64,000 nt of DNA from a virus, in IMG/VR virus record IMGVR_UViG_3300046534_001281, positions 1 to 64,000 of that record. One strand, given 5' to 3'. Both the position numbers and the translations under genes were made by a program. Shown here one piece after another: positions 54,893 through 62,648 of this stretch. The notes below the pieces were generated by a model, which saw nothing but the letters and a program-made list of their open reading frames with translations, was not told the DNA's origin and ran no database searches. The stretch's first letter is position 1. Each line of letters begins with the position of its first letter.

Positions 54893-55441
54893 ATGAAAGA
54901 ACTAATAAGAAAATTAATGGATCGCTCATTCAAAAAGGGGTCAAAATTCGACACATCCTATATTGAGTATAGACTTGAAGAAAGTTTTATAACAAACAAT
55001 TCTATTAAATTTACTTTTGTTGATAAAAATGTTTTTGAAGATGTCGGGTTAGGTAAAACTGTGTGTTTAGGGGTAAGGTCTTTATGTGTCGATAAATTGG
55101 ATGATCCTGTGGCAGAGATTGAGTGTGAATTTAAATTGCGAATTATTCAAATGTGTCTTAACCATGAAAGGTTTACCACAACGGACAATTTACCTGAAGC
55201 CAAACCCAATCAATGGGTGATTAACGGAATTACGGGGGATGTTAAATACAGAATAATTGGCACATCTCCAGCTTTAAAAATATATTGCGGGGATTTCATT
55301 TATATGGATAACGTCAATGTTTATAGGAGTAGATATGCGCATGAACCCCTTACTGGCGACTCGTTTTTATACATTTTAAAAAATAATGGAGATGGTGTGA
55401 TAAATACACCAAAGCAAAATAATACGAAAATGCTTGTATAA
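54893..55441 (+). CDS. Hypothetical 182-aa protein
   Basis: Preceded by TATAAT eleven bases upstream with a poor -35. Mixed composition (VCLGVRSLCVDKLDDPVAEIECEFKLRIIQ). No family recognised. Confidence 0.6.
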   Translation: MKELIRKLMDRSFKKGSKFDTSYIEYRLEESFITNNSIKFTFVDKNVFEDVGLGKTVCLGVRSLCVDKLDDPVAEIECEFKLRIIQMCLNHERFTTTDNLPEAKPNQWVINGITGDVKYRIIGTSPALKIYCGDFIYMDNVNVYRSRYAHEPLTGDSFLYILKNNGDGVINTPKQNNTKMLV

Positions 55442-55466
55442 ACAGCCCTCGAATTACAGAAAGTCC

Positions 55467-55495
55467 TTGACGTAAATCCAAAACCCTGTTAATTT
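55467..55495 (+). promoter_or_regulatory. Early promoter
   Basis: TTGACG, 17 bases, TAATTT, nine bases to ATG 55505. Confidence 0.8.
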
Positions 55496-55504
55496 CTCCT
55501 CGTT

Positions 55505-55789
55505 ATGATAAACCTCACATTCTCTCAAACCAAAGCATTCATCACAATCTGCAAGGCAGAACTTAGCGTTATCGATACGGAGGATAGTTTGTATCCTGAC
55601 GAGTATTGTGTCAAGGTGGACAATCCTGAAGATTTCAAGGCTCTCATTGATTCGGGTTTGGTTGGCTCTTGGAAGAATGGAGTTTGTGGTAAAACTACCA
55701 CCGAAGGCTGGTTGGCTATGGCCACTAGAAAGGGTATGGAAAAATATCTTGGGGAGGAGTCTTTCCGCGACATTTACAACTGCATCTAA
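55505..55789 (+). CDS. Hypothetical 94-aa protein
   Basis: MINLTFSQTKAFITICKAELSVIDTED, then KVDNPEDFKALIDSGLVGSWKNGVCGKTTTEGWLAMATRKG. No family recognised. Confidence 0.65.
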   Translation: MINLTFSQTKAFITICKAELSVIDTEDSLYPDEYCVKVDNPEDFKALIDSGLVGSWKNGVCGKTTTEGWLAMATRKGMEKYLGEESFRDIYNCI

Positions 55790-55813
55790 ATTCAGTTTAA
55801 TACACCTTTTATC

Positions 55814-55842
55814 TTGACCCAAACCCAAAATCGTGCTAATCT
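55814..55842 (+). promoter_or_regulatory. Early promoter of the AAA+ gene
   Basis: TTGACC, 17 bases, TAATCT, nine bases to ATG 55852. Confidence 0.8.
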
Positions 55843-55851
55843 TTCCTCGTT

Positions 55852-57045
55852 ATGAAAAACCTCCTCTCACAAGAAGATGCCCAAGCAATCGTTTCCAAGG
55901 CTAGCAACATCTACGGTAGCCGTTTTGGATCAACCCTAGCCAACGTCATTAACGTTCCGCCAGTCTATGTTTCAAAGGTGAAAAAGTTCGCATCATCTGG
56001 AGACGTTACAGACCTCCCTTCGAAGAATTGCTTCGCCAAGTTCCTCGCTTTCCTCGGCTCTTCTAATAAAGAAGCTCCGATCAAGCCAGCCAACAACCCT
56101 AGTAATTCGGCGGAATATGGTCTCGTAGTTACTCTCAAAAACAAAAAGACCAACCGGTTTGAATCTGGTGTCTCGGTTTCCGATGCGGATCTTAAAGAGC
56201 ATTACAATGGTGATCTTGGCTCGGATTCAGCTTTGACTGATGCGGAGATTTTGAATGAGATTCAAACCAACTTCAATATCGTTCGTCGCTCAGTTTCGTC
56301 AATGTTCTCCGAGAATGGTTGCGTATCTGGCCTCGTAGTGTCCGGTCCCGCTGGTTGCGGTAAGTCCTTTAACATCGAACAGCAGATTAAAGAGGAAGCA
56401 GTAAAGGCTGATATAGACTTCAAGGTGACCCATCTCAAGGGGGCTAACATGTCCTATACTGGACTGTATTCTCTCCTCTTCAAACATCGCAACGGTGGAG
56501 TCATCGTATTTGATGACTCCGACAAGCTTTGGGAAGACTCCGACATGCTTAACACCTTCAAGGCTGCAATGGATACGTCCTCAAAGCGTTTCCTTTCTAA
56601 TGCTAGTGGTGGTCGCTGGGTTCAAGATTTGGCAGACTCCGAAGGTGTTGAACTTGAGGATGTTCGTGAGTTTGAATTCAAAGCCAAGATCATCTTCATC
56701 ACCAACAAAGATATCGGTGTTCACGTAGAAGCTAAGAAGAAGAACCATGAGCACTTCGCAGCCATCATCGACCGTTCACTCTATATTGACCTTGAGATGT
56801 TCTCACTTCGCGCCAAGTATCTCTGGTGTGAGTATGTCTTCATGGACTTTATCGCACCGCAGTTGGGATTCTCCGATGACCTTACATTGGAAGTGATGGA
56901 GTATGTTTCGGACAATCGCTACAACCTCCGTGACGTTAGTGTTCGCGGAATTGAAATGATTGCCAAGTTCGCTGCTGATCCTGAGTTCAAAGATGGAGCT
57001 TGGAAGACTTTGATTCGTAAGACCAAGTTCAAGAAGAACCGCTAA
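55852..57045 (+). CDS. AAA+ ATPase
   Basis: 397 aa. An N-terminal domain of about 150 residues is followed by Walker A VSGPAGCGKSFN (about residues 161-172), Walker B GGVIVFDDSDKLW (about 210-222) and a sensor-1-like IIFITNKD (about 277-284). Clearly a AAA+ fold, possibly of the phage ATPase group that acts as chaperone or unwinding factor. Well-adapted codons suggest strong expression. A terminator follows. Confidence 0.8.
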   Translation: MKNLLSQEDAQAIVSKASNIYGSRFGSTLANVINVPPVYVSKVKKFASSGDVTDLPSKNCFAKFLAFLGSSNKEAPIKPANNPSNSAEYGLVVTLKNKKTNRFESGVSVSDADLKEHYNGDLGSDSALTDAEILNEIQTNFNIVRRSVSSMFSENGCVSGLVVSGPAGCGKSFNIEQQIKEEAVKADIDFKVTHLKGANMSYTGLYSLLFKHRNGGVIVFDDSDKLWEDSDMLNTFKAAMDTSSKRFLSNASGGRWVQDLADSEGVELEDVREFEFKAKIIFITNKDIGVHVEAKKKNHEHFAAIIDRSLYIDLEMFSLRAKYLWCEYVFMDFIAPQLGFSDDLTLEVMEYVSDNRYNLRDVSVRGIEMIAKFAADPEFKDGAWKTLIRKTKFKKNR

Positions 57046-57062
57046 ATTTTATCATAACACCG

Positions 57063-57102
57063 AGAATTCCCTTCAGGCTGAGTGGTCTGGAGGGAATTTT
57101 CA
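57063..57102 (+). terminator. Intrinsic terminator
   Basis: GAATTCCCTTCAG and CTGGAGGGAATT arms followed by TTTTC. Confidence 0.8.
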
Positions 57103-57126
57103 TTTACTCGAAGGATCGAAATCGAC

Positions 57127-57786
57127 TTAATTGAGCGGATCGAAAATAACTAAACCTCCGGCGCTGTCAAAACCAAAATTTTCTTCATGGATGTCGTTTT
57201 GAGCCACCCCTTTAATCCCCATTATGGTCTGTCCAAACTCCACCACTTGGGCATATGTCCTACCATACTCCCGAAACAACGCATCTAACTCTTCAATTAA
57301 ACCCCTATCTTCCGCAAAACTATCCCCTCTCATGATGTCATGAACAATTTCCTGTAAGTCCATAACTTTAGTGATAGATAATAATTCCCTACCAAATTCA
57401 TAGTTACGGTCCTCATCCACCACTAGACGCTCCATAACATATAGTTCAACCTCCTCATCAAGAGAAAGACTTGCGTGTTTTAATATACGAGGGAATAAAG
57501 GATTTGATAAACTCTGCTCCTTGGAAGCAAATGTTTTGAATAGCGGATCATCAAAAGCTAGCTTAACAACATAACCGCCAGATGAACCACTATACACATC
57601 AGCAAAACTACCTCCACCGATCCATTTACCGCCAAGCTTCGTTATATATTCCGAAGCCTTATCCTTCCACTCTGAAGCACTATCAGAACTAAAACGACTC
57701 ATATCAGTTAAATCCTTAATGATCTTATTGGCCAGTGAAAGTCGCTCCTCAATCACAGTTTCGTAATAATCTTTGAATTCACCCAT
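57127..57786 (-). CDS. Protein-kinase-like protein with capsid-targeting-like leader (kinase A)
   Basis: 219 aa from MGEFKDYYETVIEERL; a longer frame adds seven residues upstream of the late box. The leader has I-x-E at 12-14. The kinase core: Gly-rich loop GGKWIGGGSFADVY (52-65), Lys75 in GGYVVKLAF, hinge YVMERL (about 116-121), catalytic loop NDIHEENFG with Asp198, His200 and Asn203, and metal-binding Asp216 in VIFDP. All four catalytic residues are present. The core is short (about 170 aa), like APH or lipopolysaccharide-kinase-type folds. Late promoter, opposite to flanking early genes. Confidence 0.7.
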   Translation of the reverse strand: MGEFKDYYETVIEERLSLANKIIKDLTDMSRFSSDSASEWKDKASEYITKLGGKWIGGGSFADVYSGSSGGYVVKLAFDDPLFKTFASKEQSLSNPLFPRILKHASLSLDEEVELYVMERLVVDEDRNYEFGRELLSITKVMDLQEIVHDIMRGDSFAEDRGLIEELDALFREYGRTYAQVVEFGQTIMGIKGVAQNDIHEENFGFDSAGGLVIFDPLN

Positions 57787-57791
57787 ATAAC

Positions 57792-57797
57792 TATTTA
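57792..57797 (-). promoter_or_regulatory. Late promoter element TAAATA (minus strand)
   Basis: Five bases before the kinase A start. Confidence 0.45.
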
Positions 57798-57860
57798 CCC
57801 CAAACAAACACCCAGATCGAAAAGCGTCAAATCCAGATATATTACAAAGAATCTCCGAAA

Positions 57861-57941
57861 ATGACCCTAGCTGAGATTCACCAAGATTTAAACCACTTCA
57901 AGCAAGATGAAGAAAAAACTGGATTTATGGGATTTAGTTAA
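57861..57941 (+). CDS. Possible 26-aa peptide
   Basis: MTLAEIHQDLNHFKQDEEKTGFMGFS. No matching promoter; included because the composition is protein-like and the gap is otherwise empty. Confidence 0.3.
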   Translation: MTLAEIHQDLNHFKQDEEKTGFMGFS

Positions 57942-57950
57942 AGAAAGATC

Positions 57951-57979
57951 TTGATTTAAAACCAAAATGGGGTTAAGAT
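57951..57979 (+). promoter_or_regulatory. Early promoter
   Basis: TTGATT, 17 bases, TAAGAT, nine bases to ATG 57989. Confidence 0.75.
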
Positions 57980-57988
57980 CGCCTCGTT

Positions 57989-58537
57989 ATGAAAAACTCC
58001 ATCACCGCAAACGAAGAGATCCAAAACTTCATCAAAGATCTTCGCGAAAAGACTGCACTTATTAGCAACATCCACATTTGCCCTGTTTCTAGCTCCGCAT
58101 CATTTAGCGGTGGTTACACCCGTATCAATATTGAATTTTACCGCAAGGGTCAACGTTCAAAAGATTTCCGATCATGGGTTTCGGTTGACAAAGACGGGAA
58201 GTGGCAAGCTAAACTCGAAGCTAAACTCGAATTAGCTAAAATTGAGCTTGACAAAGAGTTTGAACTTCGTGCTGCCCGTGAAAAGGCTATAAATGACAAA
58301 AAGGCTAAAATTGTTACCCTTGTAACCAAATATGGCACACGTTTGGTTGAGTTGGGTGTGTGGTCTTCCATTGAAGCTAGGGGGCCTTCTCGGCACCACA
58401 AGTCTAAGATTGAGGTGCAGGAGTTGTCTTCTGGTGGTCATATTTTAGTATTTCTTGGAAAGAAATTTCCAATCGACAAGTTGGAAGAATTGGCACAGGC
58501 AGAGGCAACCGTCAATGATATTCTTGAAAAGATTTAA
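57989..58537 (+). CDS. Hypothetical 182-aa protein with coiled coil
   Basis: Residues 70-105 form charged heptads (KWQAKLEAKLELAKIELDKEFEL), partly created by a 12-bp tandem repeat (AAGCTAAACTCG, 58206-58229). C-terminal GGHILVFLGKKFPIDKLEELAQAEATVNDILEKI. No family recognised. Confidence 0.65.
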   Translation: MKNSITANEEIQNFIKDLREKTALISNIHICPVSSSASFSGGYTRINIEFYRKGQRSKDFRSWVSVDKDGKWQAKLEAKLELAKIELDKEFELRAAREKAINDKKAKIVTLVTKYGTRLVELGVWSSIEARGPSRHHKSKIEVQELSSGGHILVFLGKKFPIDKLEELAQAEATVNDILEKI

Positions 58538-58559
58538 AGGAAAATATATCCCCTTTACT

Positions 58560-58588
58560 TTGACAAGGTAACTAAAATGGGTTACCTT
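58560..58588 (+). promoter_or_regulatory. Early promoter with palindromic operator
   Basis: TTGACA, 17 bases, TACCTT, nine bases to ATG 58598. Arms ACAAGGTAAC / GTTACCTTGT at 58563-58590. Confidence 0.8.
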
Positions 58589-58597
58589 GTCTTCGTT

Positions 58598-58693
58598 ATG
58601 AAAAACAAAGAAGCAATCGCAGTCATCATCGCAGAAGGGCGGAAGTCATTCACCGACCCTAAATTAGCTTCAGAAGCGGAACCATCATACTGA
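58598..58693 (+). CDS. Short 31-aa protein (possibly truncated)
   Basis: MKNKEAIAVIIAEGRKSFTDPKLASEAEPSY from the promoter-selected ATG. It may be a real micro-protein or the start of a decayed gene; the next gene follows after 56 bases in another frame. Confidence 0.4.
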   Translation: MKNKEAIAVIIAEGRKSFTDPKLASEAEPSY

Positions 58694-58749
58694 TGCTGCC
58701 AGTCTTCGTGCAATGCTTTAAACTTGCACGAGTTAGATTAAATAATACT

Positions 58750-59055
58750 ATGGACAGCACAAAAGCCAAAAAACTAATCAAAGATAATGGTGGCTCTGTA
58801 TTTAAGACAGAAGATGGATGGAGTGCAAGGCTCGCCACTTCAGATGAGTATGAACTTTTCACAGACCGCGAATTGATCAAGGTTGCTAGAGATTACTATA
58901 CTTCGGAAAACATCCGAAGCTATAAAAAATACGTTAAACAATTCGGAAGAAGGAAAAACCGCAGAGCCACTAGGGATGCTATCGCCCACGAAAACTTCGA
59001 GTCTATTCCCCCAAATAAACGGACCAAAGATGAGGATGTCTGGGGCTGGGATTAA
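58750..59055 (+). CDS. Hypothetical basic 101-aa protein
   Basis: MDSTKAKKLIKDNGGSVFKTEDGWSARL with a basic C-terminal half (YKKYVKQFGRRKNRRATRD). Its 3' end overlaps that of kinase B by four bases. No family recognised. Confidence 0.6.
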   Translation: MDSTKAKKLIKDNGGSVFKTEDGWSARLATSDEYELFTDRELIKVARDYYTSENIRSYKKYVKQFGRRKNRRATRDAIAHENFESIPPNKRTKDEDVWGWD

Positions 59056-59693
59056 GAAATCGGGTCGAATATAACCAGACCACCTTCGTTATCAAATCCG
59101 AAGTTTCCGCCATGTGCATCATTTCTGGTGTTTCCGACTATCTTACTCAGATGCATTGCAAAGTCTCTCAAATCATCATAGCTCCGGTTCACCTGTTTTA
59201 AAACAGCATCAACCTTATCGATTTGATCTCGGTAAAGATGTCCACCTTCAGCCAAACGAGATATGATGCCCTTTAAATCCATACCAATCTCTTCTTTAAG
59301 AGTGTCGATCAATTTATAATTGAAGTCACGGTCAACCTTCAACCTCTGGATAATATAAACACCGATTGTTGTTGTGTCGATTTTGTATTGTTTTCCGTGT
59401 AGGATTTTAGGGAAGATTGGGTTAGCTATACCGCCAATACCTTCAAAGAATTGGTGGTAACGTCTATCGTCTTCAGATATCCTAACAACATAACCACCTG
59501 TCTTGCCGCCATAGACATCAGCAAAAATTCCACTGTCAATGTGTTCACCTTTACTAGACAGCAATCCCTCCATTTGTTTTATAAATTCTGCCACATTAGA
59601 TTGGTCTAGATTGTCAATCTCTTCTACAATATGGCTTGCTATGTCAAGCCTTTCCTCTACTAGATTTTGATAATATGTCTTGAAAGAACCCAT
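59052..59693 (-). CDS. Protein-kinase-like protein with capsid-targeting-like leader (kinase B, altered Lys)
   Basis: 213 aa. Leader MGSFKTYYQNLVEERL with L-x-E at 11-13. Gly-loop GEHIDSGIFADVY (about 49-61), GGYVVR with Arg71 where kinases A and C have Lys, hinge YIIQRL, catalytic loop NDAHGGNFG (Asp192, His194, Asn197), and Asp210 in VIFDP. The missing Lys could make it a weak kinase, a pseudokinase or an enzyme of altered chemistry. Late promoter. Confidence 0.68.
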   Translation of the reverse strand: MGSFKTYYQNLVEERLDIASHIVEEIDNLDQSNVAEFIKQMEGLLSSKGEHIDSGIFADVYGGKTGGYVVRISEDDRRYHQFFEGIGGIANPIFPKILHGKQYKIDTTTIGVYIIQRLKVDRDFNYKLIDTLKEEIGMDLKGIISRLAEGGHLYRDQIDKVDAVLKQVNRSYDDLRDFAMHLSKIVGNTRNDAHGGNFGFDNEGGLVIFDPIS

Positions 59694-59699
59694 AGTAAG

Positions 59700-59705
59700 T
59701 AATTA
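59700..59705 (-). promoter_or_regulatory. Late promoter element TAATTA (minus strand)
   Basis: Six bases before the kinase B start. Confidence 0.5.
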
Positions 59706-59728
59706 CTTGAATTTTGTTTCAAATTCCC

Positions 59729-59757
59729 TTGACTAGTGACACAACCCAGAATACTAT
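59729..59757 (+). promoter_or_regulatory. Promoter with a long structured leader
   Basis: TTGACT, 17 bases, TACTAT. The leader of about 145 bases to ATG 59908 contains AAAATAAT/ATTATTTT around AGG/CCT and TCTTT/AAAGA stems, then a CCC/GGG hairpin. This is unlike the leaderless early genes and could be a regulatory RNA element. Confidence 0.55.
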
Positions 59758-59907
59758 AAGAATATACCTTACCCCAGTAAGCGGAAAATTTAGTCAAAAT
59801 AATGTAGGTAGTCTTTTATACAAAGAAACCTGATTATTTTAACAAAAAGAGACAAATAAAATACCCGTAATACTAGGGGGTGGTTACATCAGGCCAAAAC
59901 AAATAAA

Positions 59908-60168
59908 ATGAATAATACAGTGAACTATAACCCGAAGAAAACGAATGCATACACCCATCATTGTGGTGACTTGTTTGAGGATCGCAGAGATGGAGAAATC
60001 TACATATTGATTAACTATTTCTTTGAGGCTAAACGCTTATACGGATTGTTCTGTCTTGAAGATGGCACAGTTTACGATGATGGACTGGAGCTAGTAAATG
60101 GACTACTCCCCTCCGAGGCTGTGGAAGATCTAAACCACCTTGGAAAAAGACATATCGAAATATCCTGA
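59908..60168 (+). CDS. Hypothetical 86-aa protein
   Basis: TNAYTHHCGDLFEDRRDGEIYILINYFFEAKRLYGLFCLEDGTVYDDG. No family recognised. Follows the structured leader and precedes the QueC-like gene. Confidence 0.6.
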   Translation: MNNTVNYNPKKTNAYTHHCGDLFEDRRDGEIYILINYFFEAKRLYGLFCLEDGTVYDDGLELVNGLLPSEAVEDLNHLGKRHIEIS

Positions 60169-60193
60169 CATTCCCTTAAATCTACACTAGAAT
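60165..60193 (+). promoter_or_regulatory. Early promoter upstream of the QueC-like gene
   Basis: CTGACA, 17 bases, TAGAAT, nine bases to ATG 60203 (a short leader frame). Confidence 0.65.
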
Positions 60194-60202
60194 AACTTCG
60201 AT

Positions 60203-60247
60203 ATGATTACAGTAACACCCAAAGAATTAAGAACTGTAGTGGTTTAA
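60203..60247 (+). CDS. 14-aa leader peptide
   Basis: The start selected by promoter spacing opens MITVTPKELRTVVV, which stops three bases before the QueC-like ATG. Probably permits re-initiation or attenuates translation. Confidence 0.35.
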   Translation: MITVTPKELRTVVV

Positions 60248-60250
60248 AGT

Positions 60251-60910
60251 ATGAGTATATTAATACCTTGGAGTGGCGGATTGGATTCGACCAAGCTGCT
60301 CATTGATGCATTGGCTGCTGGCCATACCGTCTATCCAGTCTATTTTGAATGTAAAAACAACGTTGCCAAAACCAAGAAGGAAAAGTCGGCAATCAAAAAG
60401 ATCCACAAGTCTTTGATGAAACGTTATAAAGATACGCTCACGGATATCAAGTTCCCCGTAACTATATTTCTGAACGTATGCACGGAAGAGGTAACCTTGA
60501 AGCAACCTCCACTCTGGGTGTTGGGCATCATCTACTCAATCACTAAAGATATAGATGAAGTTCATATCGGTTATGTTCAGAACGACTGCGCCGTCTCTTG
60601 GATACAGGAAATCAAAAAGCTTTACCAATCTTACAAGCCGTTCACTTCCCTCAAGAAACTACCGAAACTAAAGTTTCCCCTTATTAAAGAATACAAGAAT
60701 AGTATCTGGAAATCATTAGAACATTATGACTTCGAGAGGCAGAACACTCATTTCTGTGAATATGGCGCGGATTGCGGGGAATGCGAACCTTGTAAGAGAT
60801 ACAAATATGATGGGTTGTTTGAAGTTTATAATAGGAACAAACCCTTAGCCTCAGCCATTAATTCAGTAGATCATTTAAACCCGATAGAAGAAACAATACA
60901 AATACCTTGA
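60251..60910 (+). CDS. QueC-like PP-loop protein (7-cyano-7-deazaguanine synthase family)
   Basis: 219 aa, the typical QueC size. IPWSGGLDSTKLLID (residues 5-19) is the PP-loop S-G-G-L-D-S motif. CEYGADCGECEPCKRY at about 181-196 matches the C-terminal four-Cys zinc site. QueC makes preQ0; phages use preQ0-derived bases to protect DNA. No QueD, QueE or transglycosylase (DpdA) is seen in this window, so the pathway is incomplete here. Confidence 0.7.
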   Translation: MSILIPWSGGLDSTKLLIDALAAGHTVYPVYFECKNNVAKTKKEKSAIKKIHKSLMKRYKDTLTDIKFPVTIFLNVCTEEVTLKQPPLWVLGIIYSITKDIDEVHIGYVQNDCAVSWIQEIKKLYQSYKPFTSLKKLPKLKFPLIKEYKNSIWKSLEHYDFERQNTHFCEYGADCGECEPCKRYKYDGLFEVYNRNKPLASAINSVDHLNPIEETIQIP

Positions 60911-61164
60911 AAAACCAAATAACAATTCAATTCCCAACAGAAGAACACGCCAAACGATTCGCTAGTTGGCTATGTAATGCAGGTGAACAAGATTACTATG
61001 AAGATATGTATGAACAAAACCACAGACAACCTATCGAAGAAGTCAACCTATGTTATCATGGGGTAGAAGATACTGAGCTTGCCTTAAATGATGCCAAGCG
61101 TTATGGTAAATTCATGGAAGATGGTATCGTCCGCGCCATCGGTAGAGAAAATCCCGTCTGGTAG
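60907..61164 (+). CDS. Hypothetical 85-aa protein
   Basis: Starts with TTG overlapping the QueC-like stop (TTGA), the only start in this frame near the gap. ITIQFPTEEHAKRFASWLCNAGEQDYYEDMYEQ and an acidic C-terminus. A non-ATG start in a coupled overlap is plausible. No family recognised. Confidence 0.5.
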   Translation: MKNQITIQFPTEEHAKRFASWLCNAGEQDYYEDMYEQNHRQPIEEVNLCYHGVEDTELALNDAKRYGKFMEDGIVRAIGRENPVW

Positions 61165-61178
61165 AAATAATTGAGCCG

Positions 61179-61919
61179 TTAACCTAATTTGGTTTGCCAC
61201 TCATTCATTATATCGTGAAACTCTTGTGTTGTCTTTGTGGTCCTGTAAGGAATGCTATCAACCTTTAGGCGACTTGTTATCTGTGAAAACTTACGTTCCG
61301 ACTCAACATATTGCCAATTCACAATAGCCTCAACAACCTCATAGTTATCAACGACAACCTCATTGTATCCATATGCGGAGTCAATGAAAATGTCATGAGA
61401 TGAGTAGAACTTGGATATGTTGTTCAAGAACCATGCCTCTAATGCTTTGATGTATTGATTCACATCCTTGGAACCGTCCACTATACTTTTCAAGTCGGTC
61501 TTATCTTCGATATCCAGCCTACTATTCTTAAGAATGGTGGTAATAGGTATCCATCGCAAACCACCATTATCGGGTAGTGAACCCATATCACTCCTTCTAC
61601 CAAAGAGTGCTCGCCCTTTCAAGATTAAAGCATTGCCCATACTCTGAACACCAAGAAAATTCTTTTCAAAGCTTGTGGTTGTGGATAGTTGTCTCCTTCT
61701 GGTGTTCTGACTATCCAACACATTTATAAGACCATCCGAATCTGTGAAGTGCGCAACCAACATTGGATGGAACCAACCCAAGGCTTTTGACACAGTAGGG
61801 GTAAGCGGTAAATTTATAGATTCCTCTTTTGAGAGATCAACAGCAGATCTTTGCCATTTAGCACTAATCTTACTTTTCTCCAAAATAAGGTCATCGTAAT
61901 ACTGCTTAAAGCTGGTCAT
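61179..61919 (-). CDS. Late protein with capsid-targeting-like leader; possible ADP-ribosyltransferase
   Basis: 246 aa. Leader MTSFKQYYDDLILEK with I-x-E at 12-14. The body has LVAHFTDSDGLINVLDSQNTRRRQLSTTTSF (about residues 54-84) and SAYGYNEVVVDNYEVVE (about 181-197). An R..STT..E order is what arginine- or DNA-targeting ADP-ribosyltransferases show (R-S-E class), and T4 injects such an enzyme, Alt. The match is by motif only and the assignment is tentative. Perfect TATAAATA late promoter. Confidence 0.5.
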   Translation of the reverse strand: MTSFKQYYDDLILEKSKISAKWQRSAVDLSKEESINLPLTPTVSKALGWFHPMLVAHFTDSDGLINVLDSQNTRRRQLSTTTSFEKNFLGVQSMGNALILKGRALFGRRSDMGSLPDNGGLRWIPITTILKNSRLDIEDKTDLKSIVDGSKDVNQYIKALEAWFLNNISKFYSSHDIFIDSAYGYNEVVVDNYEVVEAIVNWQYVESERKFSQITSRLKVDSIPYRTTKTTQEFHDIMNEWQTKLG

Positions 61920-61924
61920 ATCTT

Positions 61925-61932
61925 TATTTATA
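61925..61932 (-). promoter_or_regulatory. Late promoter TATAAATA (minus strand)
   Basis: Exact T4 late core five bases before the ATG at 61919. Confidence 0.65.
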
Positions 61933-61976
61933 CTAAACTCATTGACTACTAGGTTCTCGTTGTTTTAATAACTTAG

Positions 61977-62005
61977 TTGTATTGTTGTATTGTTTCTGTT
62001 AGCAT
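61977..62005 (+). promoter_or_regulatory. Early promoter
   Basis: TTGTAT, 17 bases, TAGCAT, nine bases to ATG 62015. Confidence 0.65.
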
Positions 62006-62014
62006 AACGGGACA

Positions 62015-62617
62015 ATGAACCCATTCAGAATTACCCTATTCGATGTTGAAACCACAGGATTTCTTAATAAAGACAATCGACTTGTTCAATTCGCAGCACA
62101 CTCTTTGATGTTGCACCCTACCAACTTCCAAGCTTTCACGGTGCAGGAATTCTCATCTCTTGTGAAATGTGATATTCCCGTTCCAGACAGAGCCAGATCG
62201 ATTCATGGAATATCACAAGCAATGACTAGATTTGGTGTAGATGAAAAATCAATCTGCCGATGGTTCAATAATGCTTGTAATACTTCAGATTATATGGTGG
62301 CTCACAACTATAGTTTTGACCACAATTTCATGGAGGAAGTCTTCACAAGAAACAAACTCATCTTTCCAGACATTAAGAACAAGATCTGCACAATGAGAGA
62401 ATCCGCCGAGTTCTGTCAGATACCCAAGAACAACAACATAACAGGTTACAAACACCCAAAGCTAATTGAACTACACCAACATCTGTTTAATGAAGGATTT
62501 GATGGAGCACACGATGCCCTTGTAGATGTCAAGGCCACTAAGAGATGTTTGGTTGAGTTAATCGCCCAAGGCGTTATAAAACTCAACCATACCGAAGACT
62601 TACTCAGTAACATCTAG
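62015..62617 (+). CDS. DnaQ-like 3'-5' exonuclease (DEDDh)
   Basis: 200 aa. LFDVETTGF (Exo I, residues 8-16), VAHNYSFDHNFM (Exo II) and GAHDALVDVKAT (Exo III, H-D-A-x-x-D) give the DEDDh set. Resembles the DNA polymerase III epsilon-type and RNase T-type exonucleases of phages. Could proofread or trim DNA or RNA. Confidence 0.85.
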   Translation: MNPFRITLFDVETTGFLNKDNRLVQFAAHSLMLHPTNFQAFTVQEFSSLVKCDIPVPDRARSIHGISQAMTRFGVDEKSICRWFNNACNTSDYMVAHNYSFDHNFMEEVFTRNKLIFPDIKNKICTMRESAEFCQIPKNNNITGYKHPKLIELHQHLFNEGFDGAHDALVDVKATKRCLVELIAQGVIKLNHTEDLLSNI

Positions 62618-62648
62618 TCAGAATTAAAGCAATCAAATCTTTGTGAAG

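Noticed and set aside
41745-58590. CRISPR-like array because of repeated units
   Set aside because: The repeats are promoters spaced by genes, not short regular repeats with unique spacers.
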